This document shows positions 45,715 to 56,487 of a stretch of DNA of 64,000 bases, piece after piece (the stretch's first letter is position 1; each line of letters starts with the position of its first letter). A program made the translations under genes and the position numbers. The notes under the pieces were generated by a model that was not told the origin of the DNA, searched no databases, and saw only the letters and a list, made by a program, of their open reading frames with translations. This DNA comes from Wyeomyia smithii (Eukaryota > Arthropoda > Insecta > Diptera > Culicidae). The stretch covers positions 207,657,781 through 207,721,780 of the forward strand of contig NC_073695.1 in assembly GCF_029784165.1 (NCBI RefSeq), read 5' to 3'.

Positions 45715-46030
45715 TTTTTGACGTAGAATTACGTCTTACGGTAACATTTATAAAGGTACAAATTAAAATGAAGATAGTCCACTTTCAAATGTTTAAAACT
45801 CAGTAAGTTTCCAACCGGTTTCTTTCGTTTTTACAGCAATCGATTGGAAAACTATCTATGCACCCACTCAAATGCAGAAAATTGTAGTTTGATTGTTCGA
45901 ACTATTGAACTATTGAAAATTGTCAAGCCTTGTTGAAACGCCGATTTCGATTTCTTATTCTGATTCTTTCGCTAACATGGTCGATAGGATATTATGGTCA
46001 TAGTAAGAAAATACAGCATCCATGACTGGT
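45715..46030 (+). repeat. CCAAT/TATA promoter-like repeat, front part
   Basis: It starts TTTTGACGTAGAATTACGTC and includes ACAGCAATCGATTGGAAAAC and GAACTATTGAAAATTGTCAA, then decays near 46030 before the TATA region. It shows that the GACGTAG motif is the upstream end of this family. Confidence 0.6.
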
Positions 46031-49000
46031 TCGCAGTAACTCTACAAAACGAATAACGAACAAACACATTGGCATATCCTCCTTTTTGTTCAATACTTTA
46101 ACAACTCATATTTCATAGTTTCGAGAAAAATGAGTGTGAAAATTTTAAATTTCCCAATCTCATTGAGCCTATTTGGGTCTATTAATATTAAGACTTTTTG
46201 AAGAGAGTTAATTGGAAGATTATTCATGCAAGAAGTAGATCTAATTTTAATACATGCGAGTGGCGACAAAATTATACCTGCTGCACGCACAATCAAATAA
46301 TTTTGGGGTGCTAAGAAACTAATTTTTATTCAGATTGCCATTTGCATTTTTTTAGTTCAAAGTAAGGCCTTAATTAGGATCTGTTACATAAAATTGATGA
46401 AAGTTATGTTATCTCAGATGTAAAGTATTTCCTTTTCAGAAGTATTCAGGAGTAAGGTTCATCGAAATAAAATTTCAGAAAAACAAACAAAACAATAAAC
46501 TATTCACTCCACCAGCAAACCGGCAACATTTCGAGTTTTCTCACAATACCAAACGATGCGCACGTTAAGCCGAAACCAATCAAAGCTAACAACTTCAACG
46601 ATTACTCAATTATGTGCTGCACCCAAAAGAGCGCCACTCCAATCTTCGCACTTCAGCCCCGGAGCCGCTCTGTTGAGTTGCGGCGGAATTCCGGCAGCAG
46701 CGTAGTTTGGGATAGTGTACATTTTCGCACCTCGTTCACAGGTGCATCGGCAGCCAGCGGCCCGGTCACAGTCTGCGTGGAGGAAACGCGGCGGAAAGAT
46801 TTGTTTTTCCTTTCACACGTTCGTTTAACCTTACGAGCGGGCGGTTGGGAGGTGGGTCTGGATGATCGATCAACCGTCGATTCGGTTGCATGAACATCGT
46901 GCGGTGCCGCGCGTTTTCCGCCCGGAGGAATCGATGGATGACCAGAACGAACTGCGACGACGACAACGACGATGGATGGATGGTGGAGCTGAAATTGATC
47001 CGGCGCGGGGCGATTCGTTTTCAACTCGTTTATCTAGTGCAGTGATTTGCCCATTTCGGCTTTTCTTACACACCACGCCGGAGCCGATGTACGAGCATTT
47101 TGGGTGGAAAAAGAGCTGCCTTTTACTTTCGAATGGCCCTGTCTGTGGATGCGTTTGGAACGTTTTGAACGTTCAATCTAGGTTATGTTTGGTTTCCGGC
47201 CGTGCCCCTCCGGTTGCTTTCCCGTGGTCCGTCGGTGTCGTCGCAATCTTGTTTCCAACGGATGTTCGAAGTGAATTTAGAATGGCGTGAAATTGACCAA
47301 TTCGATCGGATCGTGGGAAGAATTAGAATGGCTAAGCGATTAGATGTTTGATAATGATGTTAAAAGGAAATTGATATGAAAATATATGATCAATTTTCTT
47401 CACAACACGTTGGTAAATTTAAGGCTTCTTAGTGTTGTACAGCTTGGTGACGGCACGCTCACTTCAGATCTATTCTTCGCTGTGATTCAATGGTTGTTCT
47501 ATCCATAATCCAGCTAAATCTCTGGGCCAAATTGACATTGAAGTCAAATGCGCCCACACGTGAATTCCAATCACCCACTCAGTGTCAATGGACAGAAAAA
47601 AATACGAACAAATCCGCCTAGCAGTTCGATTTAGATTTTTTTACATCTGAATGAATTTCGTTCGTTTTTTAGTAAACTAACGAAAAGTTGGAAAGTTGGA
47701 TTATAATCAAATTGAGAATAATTCGAAATTCCACACGATATGCTTATTCTCCTAATGCAGACATCAACACATTTCGAAGAAAAACCGAGCACATTTCGTG
47801 TTGTCAGTTGAGAGCTGTAGACGAAGCACTCGGTCAAACTGAGTCGACCGCTTTCAACGTTCGGCCCTGTGGATCTCACTCGAAAATTTGGTTTTCAAAG
47901 TGATTGCTATACCTTTCTGGGAGGAAGGCAAAAACTGTCATTATACCCTATTCCCGTCAACCAAACTAGGCAGATCTCCATTGGATTTTCTATAAAACTC
48001 ATCGAATCGCCATAATTGTATCGACGCTGAGTGCCAATTAATTATGTAAATTTGTTCGATCCGATCACAGCCGAGTACGGCACTTGCTACAGCATTGTGT
48101 TGTTTGTTAAACTCTGCTGAACTCTCAAGGGTCTGTTGTGTGTGTGTGTGTGGCGGTTGATGCTTGGTTTGCGGGTGCGGTAACAACACCGGCCGCCACA
48201 CGTCGGTACCTTCAACACGTGGCATCTTGATGTTGTGCTCGTTTCAAGGACCCAGTCACTAGGCAACCACCGACCGAACGACCGGTGCGCGGTGTGTTGT
48301 TGCGTACACCATTAGCGGCACTCCTCCACTTCATCGACAGGTTCGAGTGGCTGTTAGCTAATGAATGCACTCGAATGTCAATCTGCGCACTTAGGCAGCT
48401 GCGGCAGATCGATATGCAGAAAAATCCCATTCCTTCTTGTACGCTTTGCCATCTTTTAATAAGAAACACATAACTTTTGCAGTATAATAAATTAAAGCAA
48501 TTTTATTTTGTAAAATTCATAATAAAATCACGTGAATACGATCCTAACGTTAGAGTCATCAATCAAACTACGTCTGAAAACGAAGAGTTATTAACCAGTG
48601 CATTATATGCTTAGGTCAGGATACCAATCCCAGAACAAGCTTATCTATCGGTTCATTCTGTCAGTTATCAGTCATCCCAGTAGCTTGATGTGCAAATGAT
48701 GTCTGAAAGACAAAAGTGAATCTTTTGCGTAAACAGTTCTGCGCTGAGTAGTACCATTGAAACGATAGCTGTCAGAGGACTGGTCGGTATCTATCAATAT
48801 ATCTCTGCAATGGGATTTGAGTGGCAAGATTGCAACATTCCTCACGTTTGGCAAAACTGCTTTTTGATCAGGAATCCAGACAGTCTAGCGAAGCGACTGC
48901 CTGTGTTTGCAGTTCGTGTCGAGCATCGCGGCTTCCAAATGATGACGACCGGGGATAATGATTCCAACACTATCTCTCTTCGGGCGGCAGAAGTGCTGTA

Positions 49001-49559
49001 AAAAATATTAGCTGCCTGTCTTTTCCGTGTCGTTCTTCCGACAACGGCTACAAGCCACGAGATACTCGCAGCAAATAGCAGCAAAAAAGGCGACTGACTA
49101 ATAAGATGAATGTTTTTCTTTATATTTTATAATAGATCTGGCCGCGTGTTTGGCATACGACGGCTGCATTAGCTCGGAATGCTGCACTTCTTGGACGAAC
49201 TCAAGATGTCATTCGTTATTGGGTTATTGTTTGCTTTTATGATTGATGCTGGTTGTTATGGAGAATTTGCTAGAGTTTGTTGGGGGCTTATTAACAATAA
49301 ATGTCAGACAAATTGTTGAATTGATTAGACACCAAGTCCTATAGGAAACACCTGGGTGTTTTATATGATCGTACAAGATGGTACGAAGAGTTTAAGCATG
49401 TTTTTGTTCAATCTATGAACGAAAATAAAATTTCCAAAAAATCCCACAGTCCTTAATTTTCCCGCAAAAAACTCAAATGCTGTAAAACAATCAAGAGCTA
49501 AGGATTATGAGCGTTCAAGTTTTATGAAATGAAAGAATATCTACTAGATGCTATTTTTT
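46031..49559. other. Unassigned DNA with a less AT-rich island (46.6-49.1 kb)
   Basis: The longest ATG-initiated plus-strand frame is 46862-47290 (142 codons): it begins MIDQPSIRLHEHRAVPRVFR and has an RRRQRRW basic patch, with codon use less AT-rich than surrounding DNA, but no known domain. Opposite-strand frames overlap it. A 63-codon ATG frame at 48810-49001 also has coding-like codon use. Neither has enough support to be called a gene. A short GT microsatellite is at 48137-48152. Confidence 0.35.
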
Positions 49560-50440
49560 TTCAATAAAAATACGACTTTATTTTGGAAAAAAAGTTTCTT
49601 ATAAATCATTCAAAATATTGCTCATCGCTAACTACAACTTTGTCCCATCATCGGGTAGATCTCGAATACCTTTACTATAAAAGTGTTCGTCTTTTGAGGC
49701 TATCCACGAATCGAACCATTTTTAGATCTCTTTATAGAAACAGAACTGCTTATCAGCTAGTCCATATGCCATCGAACCCAACAAATAGTAATCGGACGGT
49801 GGGAAATAAGACGATGAGATAGGACTCTCCATTTGAGCATTTTCAACGTTTTTGGCAGTATGAGGCCGAGTTCTGTCATGCAGTAGAATCACTTTTTCGT
49901 GGCTCTGCTCCTAATGTGGCTGTTTTTCGCGCCAATCGCATCTATTGAAGCCGATACTGTTCCTCAGTGATGGTTTCGTTCGTTTTCAACAGCTCAGCAG
50001 CTATATAACACCCAACCACTAAATACACAGCATAACCTTCGTAGCGTGTATGTTCGGCCGAGCCGACGACGTGGAAGCATGATCGGGTAATCCCCATGAC
50101 TTCATTTTCTCTGGGTTGCTGTAATGAATTTAATTTTCAATACCCGATGTGATGAAGAAAATCCGTTCATTTTTGCCACGGGAGCAGTTGTTCACAGGTG
50201 AAAAAACAACAATCAACGTCCCTTGGCTTTAAATCACTTCTGAATCACTCTCAAAAACTGTAATCGCTTGGAAATAGATTGGTAGGTACACCAATACCGA
50301 AGCAAGCTGTTCCTACGTTTAGCATGGATCTTCATCGAACAATTATTCCAATTCAGCGTCTTAGAAAATTTCTGGCCTTCCTTCACACGGGCAGTCGTCA
50401 ACACTAACATAACCTTCATTAAAGCGACTGAATCACACGA
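49560..50440 (-). pseudogene. Decayed mariner transposase, nearly full length
   Basis: Reading leftward from 50440: a paired-domain region (EGQKFSKTLNWNNCSMKIHA, then ISKRLQ-like sequence), HYSNPEKM-type core sequence near 50120, ILLHDRTRPHTAK near 49880 (second catalytic region) and WDKVVVSDEQYFE near 49640, the usual mariner C-terminus. Stops and frameshifts occur throughout and terminal repeats were not identified. Related to the fragments at 6.3 and 53.4 kb. Confidence 0.8.
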
Positions 50441-50459
50441 CAATTCAAGAAAAGGGCAA

Positions 50460-50640
50460 CTATTTTTGATCTGACTAAAACTTTACACAGGTATTCCTAT
50501 GGACTTGAGTTGTCATTTTGTGCTATTAGTATTATTTTTGAGTTACGGCTAATTTTTGAAAAACGTTAATGTTGAAATGGTATTGATGATTAAACATATT
50601 TTTAGAGTCAGGTAAAATTTTCTTAGAAATGAAAAAAAAT
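50460..50640 (+). repeat. Dispersed AT-rich repeat
   Basis: TTTGATCTGACTAAAACTTT, ACACAGGTATTCCTATGG, TTTTGTGCTATTAG and GGTATTGATGATTAAACAT match 31950-32130 in the same order. Confidence 0.6.
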
Positions 50641-50689
50641 CAGGCCAAAATATTTGCAGAGAGTTTGACTGTTGAGTTGTTCTGTACGT

Positions 50690-50798
50690 TGGGTGTATTA
50701 ACGGCTGAGCAGTCTCAAAAAGTATAACGATCTTATTTTTTACTGTCCGACGTTTCGTTGCTGATCAGTGACATCTTCAGGGGAAATTTATTCATTCA
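50690..50798 (+). repeat. Left arm of an inverted repeat around the composite element
   Basis: GTCCGACGTTTCGTTGCTGA followed by TCAGTGACATCTTCAGGGGA is mirrored at 52494-52530 on the other strand. The arms flank the composite element and were probably one hairpin before its insertion. GACGTTTCG / TGAAGATGTC pairs are common in insect repeats. Confidence 0.7.
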
Positions 50799-52483
50799 CT
50801 AGCTGACCCAGCAAACCCATTTTTGTGTTTAATTAAATAAAATTTTAATTAAAATTGATTGATTTCTTGCAATTTGTTTATAGTCTGAAAATACACGACG
50901 GATCAGCCATAAGATAGAATCAAAGTCTAAAGACAAATCGTTTGAAATGATTGGTTTTATCGGAATGACAACATCCTCACGTTTTGGCTACTGTTTATCA
51001 CCTCGATTATGGAAATATCCATATTGGGTGATCTTCGGTCATTTTCAGCTGTTTTTCTGGCATCTGAGCATCAATCTGATTTCGAAAACACCTATATTGG
51101 GTGGCATTCAGTTATTTTGGCTGTTTTCCAGGAACTGAAAGTAGTCATCTTTAAATTCAAAATGGTGTGCAGGGTCAATGCTTGGCATCTATGCATCATC
51201 GATTATGGAAATATTCATACTGAGAGGTATTCGGTCATTTTCGGCTGTTTTCCAGAAGTTGCCATCTTACAATTCAAAATGGTGTCTGAGGTCGATATTT
51301 AGCTCCTTGCATCATTCTGGTTCCAGAGATATTCATATTGGGTCAACTTGTGGCTTAAGTGCATCATTCTGATTTCAGATATATCTATATTGGGTGGTAT
51401 TTGTTTACTTTCCGTTATTTTTCAGAAGCTGGAAGTCACCATCTTGGATTTAAAAATGGCATTTCGAGATAATTTTTGGCCTCTGAGCGTCACCCTGGTT
51501 TAGGAAACACCTATATTAGGAACCGGAAGGTTCCATCTCAAATTAAAAAATGGCGACTGGAGTCGATTTTTGGCTCCTGTGTATCGACCCGATCCTATCA
51601 GGCTGTTTTCCGGAAAAACTGGTTGAAATATCGGTTTAATTGGTATGGAAGACCTCCCCTCCCCCTTCCAGAGTACCATGAAAAAATTTTTGTTCTCAAA
51701 AACCTCCACATGTTAAGTTTGGTTCCATTTACTTGATTAGTTCTTGAGTTGTTAGGAAGTTTGTGTTTCGTTTGTATGAGAGCCCTTTCTTCCAGAAAAG
51801 GGAGGGGTGTCGAACCACCATGAAAATGTTTCTTACTCCCAAAAACTTTAACATATTAAATTTGATTCCATTTACATGATTATTTCTCGAGATATGCAGA
51901 AATTTGTGTTTCATTTGTATGGAACCCCTCTCTTCCAGAAGAAGGAAGGGTGCCGAACCATTATGGACTGGACATTTTTGTTTGCCCTACAAACATTCAC
52001 ATGCCAAATTTGGTTTTATTTGCTTGATATGTTCTCGAGTTGTGCGAAATTTGTGTTTAATTTGTATGAGACCCCTCCCTTCCAGAAGAAGGAGGAGTGT
52101 TAAACCAATTTGGACATATTTGTTACCCCTAAAAACATTCTTCGTCAAATTTGGTTCAATTTAGTTAGTTCTCGATATGTACAGAAATTTATGTTTCATT
52201 TGTATGAAACCCCTCCCTTACAGAAAAGGAAGGGGTGTCGAGCCCTAATGGACATATTTGTTACCCCTAAAAACATCCACATGCCAAATTAGGTTCCATT
52301 TATTTTGTTAGATTTCGAGATGTGCAGATATTTGTGTTTCATTTGTATGGTACTCCTCCCTTCCAGAAGAGGGAGGGGTCTCGAAATATCGTAGTCGTCT
52401 TAGCTGATCGGTTCAGTAGTTTCCAAGCTCATATGGATCAGACAGACAGACAGAGCTGCATTTTCATATGTTTAAAAGATAAG
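50799..52483 (+). mobile_element. 1.7-kb composite repeat: A modules, B modules, CAGA tail
   Basis: It begins ACTAGCTGACCCAGCAAACC, a start shared by many insect repeats, and ends with CAGACAGACAGACAGAG at 52439-52455. In between are about five A modules of roughly 120 bp (50980-51640; TGGCATCTATGCATCATC, GGTATTCGGTCATTTTCGGC, CAAAATGGTGTCTGAGGTCG) and five B modules spaced 138-147 bp (GTGTTTCATTTGTATG at 51763, 51906, 52053, 52191, 52334). Open frames run through several B units but without any conserved product. Transposition class is not known. Confidence 0.75.
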
Positions 52484-52600
52484 ATTTTTCCCCTGAAGAT
52501 GTCAGAAATCGTTGACGAAACGTCGAAAAGTAAAAAATCTGGCCAACCGCTAAGCCGAAAATATACCAGCGTACTAAAATTAAAACTAGAACGGATTGTT
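52484..52600 (-). repeat. Right arm of the inverted repeat around the composite element
   Basis: TTCCCCTGAAGATGTCAGAA and GACGAAACGTCG match the reverse complement of the left arm at 50749-50788; outside them CCGCTAAGCCGAAAATATAC also pairs with the left flank. Confidence 0.7.
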
Positions 52601-53329
52601 TGATTGGTGTGATGCCTTCGGCACAATTGTATTGGTGACATTTTTGTTTCTTGAAATAATTTTCAACAATAATAGGTACTCGTGTCAGAAAGAAGACACA
52701 CTGTGAAAAATCCTGAGGAGGGATTTGTTTTTGGAAAACTTTACCTTTTTTATTTCTTCAAGTTCAAACAATGTTTTAATGTGTATCCAACTTTGTGCAG
52801 CTTTTGCAAGAAAAAAGTTTTTAAAAAACGGGGTTTTGAAAAATTATAATAATACTTTAAGATTTTTTTCTTGATTTTTTTGTTATACGGTGTATATTTT
52901 TTCTAAACAGACACAATTACTGTCTTCATCTGTACCATAAACATCATACCAATCAAACAAACTGTTCTAGTTTTATATTTCAAGATTTTTTTTTTATTTT
53001 TACATGATTGGAAGCTTTTCTTGTTTTGTCTGAAAAAAAAATTTAAAAAGAAGCTTTTTGGCATGATTTATTTTTCGGTTATTTTCGATAAGACAAAACT
53101 ATTATCTAAAACCTTATCGGAGATGTCACATCAATCAAGCAAACCATTCTGGCTCTATACATATTTGTTATCTCGAATACAATTTTGAAATAAAGCTTTT
53201 TCGAATATAAATCGTGATTCAAAAATAAAAACTGACAGAAAAAAATAACACCTTTAGCGTATAAGAAAATTTGTGTGAAGTTTCAGCCAGATCAAAAATG
53301 ATAATATAGAAAAGGGAAAATTATGATTT
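52601..53329. repeat. AT-rich repeat related to the core of the 25-28 kb foldback element
   Basis: Units of the type CAATCAAACAAACTGTTCTA and ATGCCTTCGGCACAATTGTA recur about three times, similar to CAATCAAATAAACCGTCGGC and CATCTTCGGCAAAGTTGTAG at 26.9-27.3 kb. No coding capacity. Confidence 0.5.
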
Positions 53330-53500
53330 TTTTATTGTTCAGCAGCATTTCTGTATTTTTTCAGCTCTCGATGCGCTTCAGTTGCGGTTTTCTTTTATTG
53401 AAGTGATGAAAGTAATACTTTGCACAAATGACGATTATATGGCACAAAATCAGACATTTCCAAAGCAGTGCCAATGAGTCTTGACCCTTGAGCCTTTCTG
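53330..53500 (-). pseudogene. Mariner transposase N-terminal fragment
   Basis: Minus-strand sequence corresponds to the LREVLLF...KKTATEAHREL region seen at 6.6 kb, with DNA-level similarity in CGATGCGCTTCAG. Too short and damaged for more detail. Confidence 0.55.
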
Positions 53501-53571
53501 CTAGAAAAGTATTTTAACATCTTTATAAAAATAGGGTTTTAAAAGTTTACCTGTATGTTACGCTCACTATT

Positions 53572-53968
53572 CTCTAAAGCTCTGCGAAATTTCGAGGTTT
53601 CCGAAATTTAACGAAATTTTTCTGGTAATTCTACATAAAATAACTAAAATTCATGAATTTGGGGCCAATTTTTTCGTTAAATCGTATTTAAAAAGAAGGT
53701 TTAGAGGTGTTTAGAGTCTACATAAGTGAAATTTTTTTAAGAAAATTCCGTAAATTAGGAAAAATATAGTATAACCAAGATTTTTGAAATTTTTCAAGGC
53801 CCGATACTTAGAAACTACTCCAGACCTAAATGAGAGCTTATTACAAAAAATTGGTTGAGAAATCATAAGTTGATATCATATGTTGAAAAAATGTATTCTA
53901 AATTTCGATAAATTTCGTTAAATTTCAAGAAACTCGAGATTTCTCGAAATTTTGCACACCCTTACTAT
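53572..53968. mobile_element. About 395-bp MITE-like inverted repeat
   Basis: The left end TGCGAAATTTCGAGGTTTCC with AAATTTAACGAAAT pairs with the right end GATTTCTCGAAATTTTGCAC and ATTTCGTTAAATTTC. The interior is AT-rich without open frames. No certain target duplication was found. Confidence 0.6.
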
Positions 53969-54099
53969 TCTCACCAATTTTTCTCAGAAAAAACAGAACC
54001 GAATCTCACAATTTATATCACAGCTAAAAAACCTCATAGATCACCGTGTAATTTGATAACAATTAAACATTTCATCGGTCTAGCTCCACCACCGTTGTA

Positions 54100-54240
54100 C
54101 TAATAGACCTGTGCGCCGCGCCGATCACATCAACGGTGGTGGTGGCGAAGAAAAGATTTTGCTTCGGCGGCGACCAGCGCACCGGCGTGACGCCGTGGGT
54201 TTAAGTCGGTGACGGCGGCGGCTAATAGTTACCACTTTCA
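54100..54240. other. GC-rich patch in AT-rich DNA
   Basis: GCGCCGCGCCGATCAC, GGTGGTGGTGGCG, GGCGTGACGCCGTGG and GACGGCGGCGGC within 140 bp, in sharp contrast with both flanks. Its open frames are short and unconvincing. It may be a repeat fragment of different origin. Confidence 0.45.
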
Positions 54241-55201
54241 AAATGTTTCAACAAGAAATGTCGCCGATCAGTGTTGAAAGTACATCAACGGCAAAAAGAC
54301 AAATGGCAAGTTATTTAACAATTTTGTTTCCTTTTTTTAAATTTTATTATTTAAAAAAAATCTACTTTGATTAAACTGCGTTCTTGCTACAATTTACAAA
54401 GGCTGAAAAGCCCTTAGGCTATCAATAAAGAAACGATAATTTTCATCAAAAGAAACTTTTTTTCAGTATAGTCTCCATCTAGAATTCTTTATCCTTTCTA
54501 AGCCGGTTTTGTTGGTGCCCATGTCTACCTCTTCGTTCGAGTGAAATTGCTTGCCAGAGAGCCACTTTTTAAAAACCGACACACAGGAAATAATTGCGCG
54601 GGCCTAAGTCTGACGAATACGTAGAGTGGGAAACCAGCTCATAGCCCAATTCCTTCTCATTATCAACCGTGTTGCGAGCAAAATGAACGAGAGTGTTGTC
54701 TTGGTGAAAGTGCACTTTTTTCCCAGGTATCTTCTGACTGCCAGTTCGAGAGCGTAATGGTTGATCCTTGTTTCATCCATTATCACGAACGCCAGATTTA
54801 CGACGTAAAGTTTGAAGCATTGATCTTTTTGATTAATTGTTAACCGTTATGTACTTGGCAATTTTACCACACGTAAGTACTCAGCAGGGTACCCGGGTAC
54901 CCACCAAAATGAAATGCTTCTTATTTTCTTGATTCTTGACCGATTTTCGATCTTGACCCGTCAAAAGATTGGAAAATTTGTCTATTTTTAGTATGTGGGG
55001 TCGAAAGAGCCATTGGTCCTTATATGGTTTTCGTAAATCCGGATCTTCGGGACCATGTTCAAGGTCGGGAATCTGCTCCGAAATGGCCATTTCGAACAAC
55101 TCATCAAATAGACTCAAAATGAATTAAAATCAACTCCTGGAGTTGTTTCATGAGTTTTGATACCAATTTTGGTCGGTTTTATCGACAATTGTACGAATTT
55201 A

Positions 55202-56487
55202 TAGACCGTTCCGATAATTATAAATACACTTACGATCAACCGTCATTTCAAATAACGTGCAGTATTCAACCAAACGTTGGCTGCGTCCTGTTGTTTACAT
55301 CCAAAAGAAAAAGATGCTGTCATTTGTTCTAACATTTAGTGCGAAATTTTGAAAATGCGTGGCCTTTCTCCCAAGCAAAGAAAGCGAATTGTGCACAAAA
55401 GGGACACCGTGAGTGGTCTTTCTATAAGAAAATTAGCCAGAGAAGAGGGTATAAGTGTCGGAGCAGTTCAAATCGCATTGCGGAAGTATTGTGAAGAGTG
55501 CACATTTACTGATGCCCCAAGACGTGGTAGAAAACCCGGGCCTGTTGATCCCACAATGGACAAAAAGGTTAAGGAATACTACAAGCGGCATCCTTCAGTA
55601 TCAGTACGAGATGTAGCGAGAAAGCTTGGAACCTCGGCGAGTAACGTTATGCGTGCCAAGGGAAGAATGGGTCTGCAGACCCGTCGGAAGCAGAAGCAGC
55701 CAAAACGAAATCCAAAACAAGCTGAATCTGTGAAACCGAGAGCTCGGAAGCTTTATGACAGACTTCTGACCAAAAAAATGGGGTGTGTTATCATGGATGA
55801 CGAAACCTACATAAAACTAGACTATAAGACTCTGCCAGGACCGCAATTTTATACATCACCGAAGGGAAAGGATGTCCCTGGACCAGTGAAAGCCATTTAG
55901 ACCGAAAAATTCGGCAAGAAGGTAATGGTTTGGCAGGCCATTTGTGAATGTGGGAAAATATCTCGTCCATTCATTACGAATGACACAATGAATGGTAAAA
56001 TTTACGTGAAAGAGTGTTTGCAGAAAAGGTTGTTACCCATGGTTAAGCAGCATAACAATCCTCCAATCTTTTGGCCCGATCTTGCTTCCTGCCATTACTC
56101 TAAGGATGTACTAGGGTGGTATAAAACAAATAATGTCACATGTGTCCCAAAGGAGATGAATCCTCCAAACTGCCCTGAAATTCGCCCTATTAAAACTATT
56201 TGGGCTTTGACCAAGGCAAAGCTGAGGAAATATGTCAAACCAGCGGACAATGTTGAAAAATTTAAAAAAGATTGGCTTAAAGTGGTAAAAATGGTCGGAG
56301 AACACACTGTGCAAAAGCTTATGAGTAGTGTTAAGAGAAAAGTTAGAGAACTCGCGTATCCTACGAAAAATAATCCCAACTTGAATTGAAACAATTGAAA
56401 TATTTCAGAATAAAATGACCCGAAAAATCCTGTATTTTTTGTTTTATTCAAGAAAGAAGATGTATTTATAATTTTCGGAACAGTCTA
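55202..56487 (+). mobile_element. DD37E-type Tc1/mariner element, copy 2 (1286 bp)
   Basis: Ends TAGACCGTTCCGATAATTAT and ATAATTTTCGGAACAGTCTA, each flanked by TA (55200-55201, 56488-56489). It is nested in the TTAA MITE. Nucleotide similarity with copy 1 is very high over the full length, suggesting that both moved recently relative to the other remnants. Confidence 0.94.
55355..56389 (+). pseudogene. DD37E transposase, copy 2, one stop and one catalytic substitution
   Basis: The ATG at 55355 opens a 344-codon frame. Residues about 1-115 hold two helix-turn-helix modules (GLSIRKLAREEGISVGAVQ; SVRDVARKLGTSASNVMRAK) with a GRKPGPV linker resembling a GRPR-type motif, then the catalytic domain: MDDETY (about residues 148-149), the second aspartate at residue 242 (FWPDLASCH) and, exactly 37 residues further on, position 280, which should be glutamate but is lysine (AAA at 56192-56194; PEIRPIKTIW). 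An in-frame TAG at 55898-55900 interrupts the gene. The 37-residue spacing defines the DD37E group known from mosquitoes. Transposase would cut at the inverted repeats; this copy cannot. Confidence 0.94.

Noticed and set aside
48842..49084. Minus-strand 80-codon frame with a hydrophobic start
   Set aside because: The start would be TTG, and an opposite-strand ATG frame overlaps it; there is no independent support.
51876..52292. Open frames through the B modules as a repeat protein
   Set aside because: Frames shift between units and include no conserved start; treated as tandem-repeat by-product.
38188..52455. CRISPR-like repeat-spacer organisation in the module arrays
   Set aside because: Repeats are about 120-147 bp, contiguous and diverged, with no constant short repeat; the genome is eukaryotic.
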